64,000 nt of DNA from Periplaneta americana. Its lineage: Eukaryota > Arthropoda > Insecta > Blattodea > Blattidae. Below are positions 34,123 to 45,344 of the stretch, piece after piece. The stretch covers positions 3,286,001 through 3,350,000 of the forward strand of contig NW_027185499.1 in assembly GCF_040183065.1 (NCBI RefSeq). The letters run 5' to 3'. The notes below the pieces were generated by a model. It made no database searches. It was not told the origin of the DNA and saw only the letters and a list, made by a program, of their open reading frames with translations. Every line of letters starts with the position of its first letter. The stretch's first letter is position 1. The translations under genes and the position numbers were made by a program.

Positions 34123-34437
34123 CATGTATATTTCTTGCTTTTTTTTACCACAGAAGAAAAAACAAATAGTTTATTGTAGTTTAATATCGCCAATAACCTC
34201 ACAAATAAACAGAAACGATCCGGAATCGCTTGCGTCTGAGCATGACAATTGCCAGTCTGCACATGCGCAGTAGCATTTTCAGCATCGTGTAACAGTTTCC
34301 AAAGCTAATACGCCGACTAATGTAGCCACTGATTAATCGGCGTCTCTGAATCCTGTAAAAGTAACCTGGCTATAACCGGGGCTAGTTTAGAACGCTCGTA
34401 GCATGGGCTAGCGCGATGTCTATGAATAGGGCCCAAT

Positions 34438-34814
34438 GTTGTTATTAATTTTGTCTTCACCATCGATGTAGTATTGAAATATTAATCATCGTGCATGTTC
34501 TTACACATCAGTATTTAATTCACTTTAATGTTTCATATTTTATATCCCTAAGAAAGATCAATGTTGTGTATATACTGCATATAAAATAGTACAGAAATTA
34601 AACCTGCAAGAAAGTTATAATAGAAATATAAAGGAAAGAAACATCAAGGGCTACAAAGACTAAAGATATGAAATCAGCAAAACAGGCTCCAAGCAAAGTT
34701 TTGTGCTACTCTGATCTTCAGGTAGTAGGCTACTTCTTTCATCTTGTGGTGAGTGTTCATCTTTATATTATAAAAGAAAACTGTCCTGTTACAATCTCAC
34801 AATATATGAATATG
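34438..34814. other. No recognisable feature
   Basis: AT-rich right flank of the Harbinger element without supported gene or repeat. Confidence 0.4.
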
Positions 34815-34990
34815 ACCACCTCTGTGGTGAGGGTTTTCCCTGAACTGTAAGGCAAATGCCAGGAAATTCGGGCCACAATGTTTCTGAATATCACCGGTCT
34901 CATTCATCATCGAAATCTTATCTATAACAAGTCAGTAATACATGTACAGTCGCCATCTAGTTCACAACAATAGAACCAGTCTCAACAATA
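34815..34990 (+). mobile_element. SINE-like fragment
   Basis: GTGAGGGTTTTCCCTGAACT, AAGGCAAATGCCAGGAAATT and GGGCCACAATG resemble the body of a tRNA SINE related to the CCTGGTTGGG family. The head and tail are not recognisable. Confidence 0.45.
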
Positions 34991-35139
34991 GTACACAGGC
35001 CTTTGGATTTCACCCAGAAGATTAACTCGCGATGTGACCAAAGATGTTAAAGCGAGTATAAATAACAGCGGGGGAAAAAAAAAATATATATATATATATA
35101 TATGAATGACATCACAAACAGCCAGGGCCATTGTTATTT

Positions 35140-35360
35140 TTGACATGAGGGCTTGGCCAAAAGAGGTTCAAATCAGATTGACACATGTCTCTATAAATTT
35201 CTCACTTCTTTGCCAAACACAGTAACAAACCAGGTAATTTTGTTTTTAGACTATTGTGCTGGACAAAACAAGAACAAATTCATTGCCTCATTACTTTTGT
35301 ACTGCGTAACTAACCTGAAGGAAGTTCATGCATTTGCATATTTGTTCTCTATCGTTGTGT
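35140..35360 (+). pseudogene. Fragment of an uncharacterised insect transposon protein
   Basis: The frame reads AKRGSNQIDTCLYKFLTSLP then FLDYCAGQNKNKFIASLLLY. The GQN(R/K)N motif after an acidic residue is typical of a repeated insect protein family that I know only as transposon-associated. The frame ends at 35362 and no catalytic or terminal features accompany it. An (AT)n run lies just upstream at 35072-35103. Confidence 0.5.
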
Positions 35361-35659
35361 GAATATGCTGAAAGATTATCTACATGAATCACAAATTTCT
35401 GAATACAATGATATTACTTTTATTGTGCATAAAAGTGCATATTTTGTCTTTATTTATAAAAGCATCATATTTTAAAATTTATACAGGGAAACTGCATATC
35501 ATGTATGTTTATTTGTCTTTCCCTCATTTTTTAAAAGTGTGTAACCTCGTAAACACGACTAATTTATGTTTATGAATTTTAAACATAACGATGACGCCCT
35601 CATAGGGAGCCTCTCAAGTTACCAATTGGTATTCCTTTACTGCAGTCTTTAGCAGATTT

Positions 35660-36021
35660 CGATAGAACAATATTCAGTTTAACATCAGTTCCAGGGAATG
35701 TAGGAGATAAAGTGAACGAGAACACAGCAAATATTTTTTCCAAAAACCCTGGCTATTATCAACTTAAAGAAATTCAAGATATTCTCGAAGGAAAACGCCC
35801 CAAAAACCAACAAAATTTTCTATAGAACAACTCCCAGCTTTTGTGCAAACCCCTCTTACTTCTTGTGACGTAGAACGAAGTTTTTCGCGCTACAAAGCTA
35901 TGCTGAGAAACGACAGGCGAAGAATGACAACAGAAAACATATGTCACTGCTTAGTTGTGAACTGTAACAGCATAAATGGAGCATTCAGCAATGATGCAAC
36001 CACTTCAAACTCCATAGACTA
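35660..36021 (+). pseudogene. hAT transposase C-terminus
   Basis: One frame gives GDKVNENTANIFSKNPGYYQ then LKEIQDIL. After a one-base shift near 35800, the frame reads IEQLPAFVQTPLTSCDVERS, FSRYKAMLRNDRRRMTTENI and CHCLVVNCNS and stops at 36021. CDVERSFSxYK is the signature of the hAT dimerisation domain. Nothing upstream of the domain is recognisable. Confidence 0.85.
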
Positions 36022-36726
36022 AACGTAAGTTACATAAACCTTATTATTCTGTTAAAATAATCTCAGACTGATAATGCATATTTTGTAGCCTATTTATCTA
36101 TTTTTACGTCATAAATGAATACATATTCTTCACGTTTTCAGGGCATGAACTTCCTTTCCCTGGTCATAGCACAGAAATTTTTAATCATAGGTCATACCCA
36201 GAATGAGAATGACTGTGCATTCTACTATTGAACGGTGGGGGTAGGAAGAGTTCTTAAAGGAGGACCTATTATACTGCAAACACAATAGATACCAGTACTG
36301 AAATTGGTCAAGAGAAAAGGCAATACCCTATGTACAAAGTCAATGAACTAGATACACCAGACATCTTAGAAAATAGAGCTACATTTGACTAACAAATAAA
36401 CATATGCTTTTTCTGACTACAAGATGCAATTTATTTATTATTATTGTTGTTGTAGTCATCCTGATTGGTGTAATTTATTTATTTTTATTGTTGTAATAAT
36501 CCTGATACCAATCAATCTCATTTTGTTTCTAAATCTATATTTGGCATATTTTTCCATTGTATTATCTGAACTTATTACATAGTCATATAAGGAAAAACCT
36601 GTTGCAAATAACAAAATATTATGATATACAGTTATATTTGAGAAGTTTTGTCTGGATATTTTAATGCGAAAGTGATGCAACTAAAAAAAAGTCACATAAA
36701 AATTACATAAAATGTGTGTATGTGCG
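36022..36726. other. Unannotated AT-rich stretch
   Basis: No gene supported. Short TTATTATTG-type phrases recur near 36430 and 36480, and a (GT)n-like run lies at 36716-36738. Confidence 0.4.
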
Positions 36727-37620
36727 TGTGTGTGTGTATCTAATGCTCTGTATTTAACAATGAAGTTCTCATTCTTTTTGCTTCCCAATATTTTGATGGA
36801 AGGTCCACAAATGTCCTAAGAGTTTCACAATTAGCCAGGTGCCCCATCTCCATGTCCTCTTCTCTGGTGCACAGTAAGCATTTAGGTGAATTCAGTACTC
36901 CAATATGATGGAGGTGTTTACTGAGGCAATCATGACCAGTAATCAATCTAAACATGGTCAAGGCAGATTTTCGAGGTAGATCAGGAATTAGTTTTGGATC
37001 TTTGAGTGATTCTTTCCATTTTGAATTTTGATGTTTTTCCTGTTGGCTGTTACTTATTATTTTTATGACTCGTTTTATTTATTCATATGGGAACTTTAAA
37101 TTTGTCTTTAAGTTGATTTTAGTTCCTTTCTTTGCTAACTTATCTGCTTTCTCGTTACCGTTCAGTCTTCAGTGGGCCGGGATCCATTGGAAGATCATTT
37201 GTTTATTTAGCATTTGAATTTGTTTTACCATGCAATGAATTTCTTTTACTTTTTCCATTTTAGGGGATGTAGTTGAGCTGATGGACTGGATTGCAGCTTT
37301 GGAGTCAGACAGGATGACTGTTTTTGCACTGGTTTAGCCAAACAAATACATTTTGAAGTGATGTATAAATGGCTTCAACTTCACCATCAAAATTTGTTGT
37401 GTACTTGCCAAAATTTTTATAAAGAGAAAAGTATTGATAAGTAGCTCCTGTTCCAGCTCCTTCATTTTGATCCATGAGAGATCCATCAGTGTAAATGTAC
37501 AACCAGTCTTTTTGTGGATATTTTCTATTAATTGTTTGTAGGGCAATGGATTTTGCTACTTCTGGATTTATATCGTTTTTGTTGAAGACTTCATCAAAAT
37601 CAAGGCAGCAGTCTACTTTG
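36727..37620 (-). pseudogene. RNase H non-LTR retrotransposon relic, copy A
   Basis: Reading leftward, IYTDGSLMDQNEGAGTGATY (near 37490) is the start of an RNase H domain. FDGEVEAIYTSL, a SDSKAAI block (near 37300), FQWIPAH and NEKADKLA (near 37150) follow. The C-terminal segment LITGHDCLSKHLHHIGVLNS with a CLLCTREED knuckle comes next, ending LLNTEH and a stop near 36740. The four catalytic acidic positions (D, E, D, D) are recognisable. The frame shifts more than once and the reverse transcriptase is missing. An RNase H domain points to the I superfamily of LINEs. Confidence 0.85.
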
Positions 37621-37639
37621 AAGTTATTTGAAGTGGATT

Positions 37640-37975
37640 AGATCGAGACCTAGAGGGCGCGTCCCCAGGTGGCGGATCGGGGAATGCCTCTCAGAAATTA
37701 GTGGTAGGAGAGAAATAAAATATCTCCCGTGGACCAACAGGTAATTATCTATGCTAGCCTGTCATGGCATAGAGATGCGTCCCACAGGAGGCAGACGTGG
37801 GAACTGTTGGTGGATTCAAGTAAGCCCTCCCGGCTAGGTCCGAAGGACCCGCTGACCAAAGACTGTGTTCCTTCCATATAGGGGGTTGAGAAAGGACAGT
37901 ACAACCACCAACTCTTAAAAACATGGCGTCCTTCGAGAAAATGGTTAAAATCAGCTCATGAAATGTTGCATCCCA
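37640..37975 (+). mobile_element. 5'-UTR-like block of a LINE, inverted relative to copy A
   Basis: A GC-richer block containing GAGGGCGCGTCCCCAGGTGG, CCCGTGGACCAACAGGTAAT, GCATAGAGATGCGTCCCACA and CTCCCGGCTAGGTCCGAAGG resembles LINE 5' leader sequence as I remember it from insects. It reads rightward and begins immediately after copy A, which reads leftward and is truncated there. Together they look like a 5'-inverted retrotransposon insertion. Confidence 0.45.
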
Positions 37976-38098
37976 AATTACATAAAATAAATACCGACAA
38001 AATTAATATTTTAATATACTTTTATAACAATAATGAATGTATATACCAATTTTCATTGCTGTGAGATGATTATCTGATTTACCATCTACAATGAAAAA

Positions 38099-38256
38099 CT
38101 TTAGGAATATGTATTATATATCTTTCACGTGTTAAATATTACAGTACCTGGTTAACTAGTTTTAGAGTTCTGAAGATGGCCCATAACAGGCTGACACTAG
38201 TTAATTAGGTACTGTAATATTTAACACGCAAAAGATATATATTACATATTCCGAAG
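38099..38256. repeat. Foldback repeat with ~60-bp arms
   Basis: The left arm 38099-38159 and the right arm 38197-38256 are reverse complements apart from about six differences; the core is GTGTTAAATATTACAGTACC. The ~37-bp loop holds GAAGATGGCCCATAACAGG. No coding capacity and no definite target duplication are visible. Confidence 0.8.
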
Positions 38257-38538
38257 TGATACAGTGTTAAAAGTTGTGTAATCAAAATGGAAAACTTTAA
38301 ATGTCTGTACTGAAAAATCTCTATTTTTGAGTTGTAACAGTCTCGTTCTGAATCATCAAGTTATTTTCCAAGATGATATCATTAAAAGCACATACGCAGC
38401 AGATTAAATCGGTTAAGGCACTTGCCTGCCGATCCGGAGTTGCGCTTGGGTGTGGGTTCGATTCCTGCTTGGGCTGATTACCTGGTTGGGTTCTTTCCGA
38501 GATTTTCCCCAATCGTAAGGCAAATGTCAGGTAATCTA

Positions 38539-40037
38539 CACTACTGTCTTAGGCAGGTAATAAAAATTGTAAAAAAAAAAGAACAAAAATACCATGAAAA
38601 ATAAAGTATTTATTACCAAAGTATTTAGAAAACATAGAAAAAAGCAATATCACACACAAGAGTCACAGAGTAGGTTCATGGCACTAATATGATGTGTGGC
38701 CGCCTTTAGACAACAATATCTCTTGAATTCTCTTAGATATACTTTCTTGCAATTTCTGGAGAACTGAGGCAGGAATATTCCTCCACCTGCCACAATATAG
38801 CTGCAGACTTTGGCTGCTTTTTCACCTTCTCTTTGCCTAGATAATCCCAAAGACACTCGATAATATTTAAATCTGGACTATGAGGAGGCCAGTCCAACAG
38901 CTGAACATCTCCTCTACCTTGATTTTGCTGCAAGTAGGTTTTCACTATATTTTCTGTGTGCTTCGGATCATTTTCCTTTTGAAAGACAAAATCTCTTCCA
39001 ATTAATCGCGAACCTGATGGCATTGCATGATGAATCAATATTTGTTTGTATTTAACAGCTGTCAGCTTACCTTCAATTCTTATTAATCACTCACTCCATT
39101 AACTCCATATTTCCACACTACCACCCCCGTGTTTCATAGTTGGTTGCAGACATGCCTCCTTTAATCATTCTTCTTTCCTCCGCCTGACATACTGCCTTCG
39201 ATGACTTCCAAAGATTTCAAATTTTGATTCGTTGCTCCAAAGGACTTGTTTCCATTATTGGCTCCCTATAGATTGTGTTCTCTTGCAGATGATAATCGCT
39301 TTGTCCTATTACCCTTCAGTAAGAGAGGTTTTTTTTTGCAGTAACACGTCCATGAAGACCATTTTTGATGAGTGACCGTCATACTGTAGATGCATGTACT
39401 TTAGTATTATTGTTTTCAGAAAGTTCTGCTGCCAGCTGTGCACTTGAAGCTGCTCTACTTCTCAGGGCTGTCACTTTCAGATATTGTTCATCCCTTGCAG
39501 TCAATTTCTTGGGCCTGCCAGTCCGCATTCGATCATCTATTGTCCCCAACTGTAGCTTTTCTCTCAGAATCTCCTGCACTGCGCAATACTTGCTTGACAA
39601 TGATACCGCTCACTCAAAAAATAAACTTTGTATGTCATTTCAACTGAAATTTTTACCATAGCTGCATTTTTTTCTTGTTCAACCTGCTAAGAAGAGACTC
39701 AGTCTATTACTAACTTCAGTGTTCTATTTTTTAAAGAAACACATTCATTTCATTTAGCACACAGTATTGACTGCAACTTGTTCTGTTTATATGCAATTTG
39801 TAAACACAGCAGTCAATATACCCGATTGAGGGTTGTGTCATGGGTCTATAAAGGAATGTGGTGTTTCCATGGTTTTACATTAAGCTCGGTTTTGATGACG
39901 GAGACGAATTCTTGTACTTATTTCACCAGTAAGACTTCATTCTAACTTGTTTTAGACTACTTTCATTCTGAATTCTAGGAACTAGAACACAATATAAACA
40001 TATTGCATCGGGTGCCTAAGACTTTTGCACAGTAGTG
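38539..40037 (-). mobile_element. 1.5-kb Tc1-like transposon
   Basis: The termini are CACTACTGT then CTTAGGCA at 38539 and, read from 40037, CACTACTGTGCAAAAGTCTT then AGGCACCC. The left end lacks eight internal bases. TA dinucleotides flank both ends (38537-38538, 40038-40039). The interior encodes a Tc1-family transposase on the minus strand. Insertion into a SINE fixes the order of events. Confidence 0.95.
38733..39600 (-). pseudogene. Tc1-family transposase relic
   Basis: Leftward from 39600, the N-terminal part shows the second helix-turn-helix: GRPKKLTARDEQYLKVTALR then SSAQLAAEL. The C-terminal part (39038-38733) reads FVFQKENDPKHTENIVKTYL, then LLDWPPHSPDLNIIECLWDY. In Tc1 transposases the residue before NDPKH is the second catalytic Asp; here it is Glu. 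The middle third is frameshifted and contains stops. The element cannot encode an active enzyme. Confidence 0.9.
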
Positions 40038-40140
40038 TATGTCGAATCCTCGGCCTCATCTCGCCAAATATCATCTATCACCAATTCCATCGACATTAAA
40101 TAACCTCGTGGTTGATACAGCATTGTTAAATAACCAAGTA

Positions 40141-41945
40141 TATAAATATGCAGCAGATTAACTGATTTTCTTTAGTGTGCCAATTGAAGTTATGTTCAGA
40201 TATTCTCCCCGATTTTGACAAACTGGTGAAAGCTAACAGGTATCAGCATTCCTCTTCAGAACATGTCCAACACGAATAATAATATTATGTGGCTGTCTCT
40301 ATTATATTATTATAGTGTTCTGTATTGCATTGTGTTACTTACAAACCATCTTCAAATACGCCACTGGCGTCGACATAGCCAGCGGTGAGTCAAAGTATAT
40401 CTCACCCCTACTTGCGAGTTTCTCATCCCTGTACTAGACCCTTCAGATTCATCCACTTCATCTGATGAAGAATACATAATTTTAGAAATTTATCGAATAA
40501 CTGTTTTCAAACATTCTTTTTCTGGCACAGATGGACCTATAAAATTGGCTCACCTCCTTGTTATTTACTTACTGTTATCTTATTTATTTTCTCATAGATA
40601 TAGTGCTACAGTGCTGGACGATCAATAATATCTATTAAAATATTGTAGACCTAGATGTGAAATACTTTTTTTGGAGTGGCCAATGAGTATTGTAATTACT
40701 CTTATTAAATTTATAATATGAAATTCTGTATATTTTCAGAAACCTAACCTTGAACATCATACTTCACGTACCGGGACTTCTCATGAAATACCAGATAATA
40801 GTGACCGGATATTGACTTCTGATGAATATAGTCAGGTATGACCAACATTTTACAATATGACTCAATGAAAGTTCTTAAAATATTGGCTAATGTTGTATTA
40901 AGTTGTGAAATAAGAATATTAAAATTACCAACGTAATTCCAAATATGAAATAAAAATGTCATTAAAATGATGTTCTTTGCCATTATACAGCAAGGTATGT
41001 TAAATATGTGTCCATTGTAAAATTCTTGCAAATCCAGTTTCCTTCCATTGCAGTATTTTCTCTCTCTGCTGTAATCCTTCCCCGAGATGAATGATAAGAA
41101 AGATGATGGTTTGTTTTTAGTCTCCCCAAAAATATATATAGACTGCTAAAATTTCTCTCCTTTCAATTCCTCAGGAGGCTTCTCAAAAAAAAAACACTCT
41201 CTCTCCCTCTCCCTCTCCCCCTCCCTCTCCCCTCCCCCTCCCACTCTCCATCCCCCTCTCCCTCTCTCTCCCCCCTCTCCCTCTCTCTCTCTCTCCCTCT
41301 CTCTCTCTCAAGCCTTTCTGGTCTGAGCTGATGGCTGCAGCTCTAGTCAACTACAGACTGACCCAGCCTGCACCCTTGAACTGGCGGCCAAAGGGCCATT
41401 GGCGCATGCATGTAGAAACGAGAAAACATATCAGAATTTACCAAATCGAAAATCCTTTCCTGAACACACATGCTCTAAAATTATAAATAAACAGCAATCA
41501 TACATATAATTACATCCTGCCAGATTACAAAGACAAATCATTCATACATATACCGTTACAATATTAATATTTACAAAGCAGGGGATGCTTGGATTGTTTT
41601 TTTTTTTAACAGCAGGTCTGCAGTTCTAAGCTAATCATGTGCAACAGATGGCGAGGGATAAAGAGTTTTGTTTGTCATGTAATTCAACATTTTCGAAATT
41701 ACATGAAATTCTGTCCTAACCTTGTATGCATTGAAAGTAAATGTGTCGGTTGCTACATTAACCATTGTACTGTATCGTTTGCTACCCGTTGCTTGTACTC
41801 CCACTCCCCTTTGCGCTGCATATGTCTCGACATTGTGAATTTTCTCTCTTCATTCAATTGCACTTTGGAATATTTTCAATTTAACTTGTCGACTATTGAT
41901 TGTTTCTCAATTGGAATTGTAGCCTGGTTCGTTACGAATCATTTA
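40141..41945. other. Intergenic stretch with CT-rich microsatellite
   Basis: Interrupted (CT)n/(CTCCCT)n sequence runs from about 41193 to 41310. A short acidic/serine open stretch at about 40436-40490 (DPSDSSTSSDEEYI) has no partner exon that I can identify. The rest shows no gene or repeat boundary. Confidence 0.45.
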
Positions 41946-42204
41946 CACAATTGAGGAGCGTTTTTGCTAAACTTGATAGATGCAAAATTTTGAGAAAATG
42001 AGTTATATATCACAATCATATGATGTTTAGCTTCTGTATCACCCATGCAGTCAGATTTTGCACAACTCGGTTCATACCATGCGTAGAGGATGATTAGAAA
42101 TATCTCCTTCCCACAACATAAACTGTGTATACAATAAAACTCGTTTTCTGACAAAAGTAGTTTTGTGCATCGATCGAGTTTAGCAAAAACGCTTCTCAAT
42201 TGTG
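41946..42204. mobile_element. 259-bp MITE with ~45-bp TIRs
   Basis: The left end CACAATTGAGGAGCGTTTTT then GCTAAACTTGAT is matched by the reverse complement of the right end (CACAATTGAGAAGCGTTTTT then GCTAAACTCGAT). No transposase is present. The immediate flanks give no clean target duplication, so its superfamily is unknown. Confidence 0.8.
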
Positions 42205-42654
42205 AATGTTCTATCGCTTTGCATTCTCGAGTTACACTGCCAAGGCTACAATGGGACCTGCCAATTCGTGCCTAAACTTCCCCCTTACCGCAGTGAAGAT
42301 AGATGATGTCACTCACTCCAACTCAATGATATGTTGGATACATTTATCCTTCTCTTGGTCTCCATTTACTTTATTGGAATGTATCGTGTAGTTTAGAAAT
42401 TATATGCACGACAAAACTGCCCTGAAAATGTATCGACCAAATTTCTATATTACCTAGTGTTGAACAGAACTTACACACGTTAAAAAAAATAAGAATTGCT
42501 TTACTATAAATTTTCTGGCTTAAACATATAGGAGATCAGAAAGTAGGCTCTATTAATATCCTCTCAGCCTGTTACTGACCAGAAGAAACACAGGGAACAG
42601 ATATTCAATTCAATATCATTAATGATACAATGAGTCTACCAGAGCTTAATATTC
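42205..42654. other. No recognisable feature
   Basis: Short AT-rich spacer between two transposon structures. Confidence 0.4.
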
Positions 42655-44322
42655 ACAGAGTGAACCGTAAGTACTATCAATAATTTCAGGGAGTTGTTTG
42701 AGATATTTCAAACAAAACAGTTTAATACAATTTTGCTCGTTTTTGCTTCCTTTTGGAGATAAAAATGATTTTATATGAAACATTTCATAGCATGTTTTGG
42801 GAAAGCCACTGATTTAATTCCCAATATACTCCGTCAATTTAAGAGAGCAATGAATTATGATAATGAATGATTGAAAGAATTTTAGTTTTGTTCTTTAAAT
42901 GTGCAGAAATTTAATCCGGATAAATGTAAGATTGTTGTTGTTATTGTAGTTGTCTAATGGCAGGTGTTTCACAATAAAGTCATTTGACCTCTTGCACTCC
43001 AATATTTTTTAAAGATATTATCATGGTCAGCCACTGAAGCACAGATTTTGAGGGGTTCCGAATCCATTTCTTGGTTTGAGTTGCTCAATGGGCAGTTAGG
43101 GGACTGATATTTTCCTATTCTATGCAGGTGTTTGGCCACACAATCATGGTCTGTTGCCAATCTAACTTCAGCTACTGACGATTTTTGTGGTAAATCGGGA
43201 ATTAACTGTGGATTATGATGCAGAGAGTTCCATTTTTTTTTCCTTGAGATTGTGATATCAAATTTTGTTTGTTGAAGTCTAAGTATGTAGATTTAATAAA
43301 TCTTTTCACAGAGTAATACATAGATTTAGTAGCAGGTCTGTAAGTAGCAGTGCTGTCCTTATTTGCTAAAGCATCCGCATTCTCGTTTCCCAGGATTCCA
43401 CAATGGGATGGTATCCATTGGAATACAATTCTTTTATTGAGTGATATTAATTCAGAAAGAATTTTAGTTATTTCTGCTGTTTGAGATAAAGGTGTCTGTT
43501 TAGAGACTATTGATAGAACAGCTGCTTTGGAGTCTGACCATATAACTACATTCTTAAATTTATTGATGTGGCATAGAAGATTCCTGAGACTTTCACTTAT
43601 TGCAATGATTTCTCCACCAAAACTTGTTGTTCCATATCCAAGAGATCTATAAAGTGAGAAGAGACAGCACGTAACACCTGCACCGGCACCTTGTTCTCTG
43701 GAGATCAAGTATAAATGAAGCCAGTTTTGTGGAGGGTACCTAATATTAATTGTCTCTAAAGACAATTGTTTCATTATTTCAGTGTTTACTTCTGATTTCA
43801 GTATTTCTTCTGTTAAATTTAGATTATATTCTATATTTAATAGAGTTAAAGGGTTTGGTTTAATTTGTAAGTTTTCTTTTAAATTCGGGATATTGATTTT
43901 CTGGTTTAATTCTTGAACCATGGATATGAAACTTTGTTGAGTTTTCAATCTACAGAGAGGACTGTATGAATGCCAATTGTTTCCTGGTAATCTGATAAGT
44001 TTTTCATATTGAATCAGTGCTTTTTCTTCTATTGTCATTTTGATGCTGTTAATATTAGTGAGGAATCTCATAGAATCTATGGAGTTGTTTTGATTCCACC
44101 AGTAATGGGCTGTGAGCTTGGTTTTGAACATATTCTACTTCGTTTATGGAAGGTAAAGTAATTAAAATTTCTCCGCAGTATGTCAGCACTGGCTGTATAA
44201 ACATTTTGTATGTAGTGTTTAAAGTATACCTGGAGCATCTCCATTTCTATCCTGCTAGACTGTAAAATTCTTTTGCAGAACGAGAACGATAAATTAATGA
44301 TATTACTTACGGTTCACTCTGT
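42655..44322. mobile_element. TIR-bounded element containing RNase H retroelement copy B
   Basis: ACAGAGTGAACCGTAAGTAC then TATCA at 42655-42679 is matched, with one mismatch, by the reverse complement of 44298-44322. The left inner part (42680-42950) is non-coding. The right inner part is the LINE relic, which reaches almost to the right repeat. The simplest reading is a DNA element into which the LINE inserted. No target duplication is clear. Confidence 0.5.
42960..44280 (-). pseudogene. RNase H non-LTR retrotransposon relic, copy B
   Basis: Leftward, the end of the RT domain appears first (TLNTTYKMFIQPVLTYCGEI near 44230). A 309-codon frame follows at 44131-43202, one of the longest in the window. 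It contains GAGAGVTCCLFSLYRSLGYG, FGGEIIAISESL, VVIWSDSKAAVLSI and FQWIPSHCGILGNENADALA, the RNase H core. The usual YTDGS is reduced to YLIS, a small deletion that removes the first catalytic Asp. A frameshift near 43210 leads to the C-terminal HDCVAKHLHRIGKYQ segment and a stop near 42950. It is closely related to 30757-30908. Confidence 0.9.
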
Positions 44323-44920
44323 ATAAGGAAAAATACAGGAAATTGATTTAAAAAAGCAATGGAATATATGAGGCACTGCGTATACTAGGGGTGGACTCAA
44401 CAAAGAATCACGATTTCAAGTTTGCTCCTAATACAAAGTATCCACAACGCCTCATACTCTTTCCAGCATAATTATTACTGGTTTCTGTTTTTCTTCATAG
44501 CTGCCGAGTGGTGCATTGCAGTTATATGATTCAAAGGAGGATCTCCTACAAGATATTCTGCACAACAGTCTTGCTAAGGAATAGAAGACGATTCTAAGAC
44601 TGAGAAAAGTACCGGTATTGAAAGTAAGTAATACTTTAGTATACATAAGTTACATAAATCAAAATGTACCGGAATGTTGCCGACAGACTTTTTATAATTG
44701 TTATAACACTGGATCTTCATGTGATAAACATTTATTGAAATCAATTTTTAAACACATACTTCTTTACTTTGTAGAGAAGATATATTCATATCAGCTTTTG
44801 GACTGTAAGCTTTCCATTAAGAACTTTATTTTATTCCACTTCCACAAGGAAATACGTATGTGTTGTTATTATCTGCTTTATACCCACCTTCCTTTTAGTA
44901 CATAATAATAAATTGACACA
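44323..44920. other. No supported gene
   Basis: AT-rich spacer. I could not assign any repeat or exon. Confidence 0.4.
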
Positions 44921-45077
44921 CATATCCGTAGTGCCCGGATTTTATGTAATATGAAAATGAGAAATATGTACATAAATATGTGGCTAAAAATGGCAAAATA
45001 TGTAGATAAATATGTAATAAATAAAAAAAAATGTAATTTAAAAATTAAACTTTATTACATTCATTTTTTATTTTAGT

Positions 45078-45316
45078 AGGTTATTTTACGACACTTTATC
45101 AACAGCTTAGGTTATTTAGCATCTGAATGAGATGAAGGTGATAATGCCGGTGAAATGATTCGGGGTCCAGCACCGAAGGTTACCCAGCATTTGCTCATAT
45201 TGGGGTTGAGGGAAAATCCCGGAAAAACCTCAACCAGATAAATTGCCCCGACTGAGAATCGGAACCGGGCCACCTGGTTTTGCGGCCAGATGCGCTAACC
45301 ATTACTCCACAGGCGT
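45078..45316 (-). mobile_element. tRNA-derived SINE, third family
   Basis: On the minus strand the tRNA-like head (GCCTGTGGAGTAATGGTTAG, then GGTTCCGATTCTCAG) lies at the right end. The body reads leftward through GGTTTTTCCGGGATTTTCCC and ends at GTCGTAAAATAACC. A second copy, split, is at 54895-56080. Confidence 0.88.
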
Positions 45317-45344
45317 GAACACTTTATTAGATGTATTTTTGCAC

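Larger units (their letters stand above)
24804..34434. mobile_element. 9.6-kb PIF/Harbinger element
   Basis: The ends are GGGCCCTATTCATAGACAT at 24804 and its exact reverse complement at 34416-34434, flanked by AAT on both sides (24801-24803 and 34435-34437). A 3-bp duplication fits the superfamily. Inside, a spliced Harbinger transposase relic reads rightward from the left end. A Myb/trihelix-like partner relic reads leftward from the right end, the classical two-gene layout. The element is long for its class, and the excess is explained in part by a second partial transposase copy (29372-30180), SINEs (27711, 29445), a MITE (25531), a retroelement piece (30757) and simple repeats. Confidence 0.85.
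38390..40140 (+). mobile_element. SINE of the CCTGGTTGGG family split by Tc1
   Basis: The head and body (tRNA boxes, GGTTCGATTCC, CCTGGTTGGG, CCCCAATCGTAAGG, GTCAGGTAATCTA) run to 38538. The remainder (TGTCGAATCCTCGGCC, CGCCAAATATCATC, CATTAAATAACC) resumes at 40040. Excising 38539-40037 plus one TA gives a continuous family member. Confidence 0.92.

Noticed and set aside
40436..40590. Acidic/serine stretch DPSDSSTSSDEEY as an N-terminal CD2BP2 exon
   Set aside because: There is no convincing acceptor and donor pair, and it does not match the family's N-terminal pattern.
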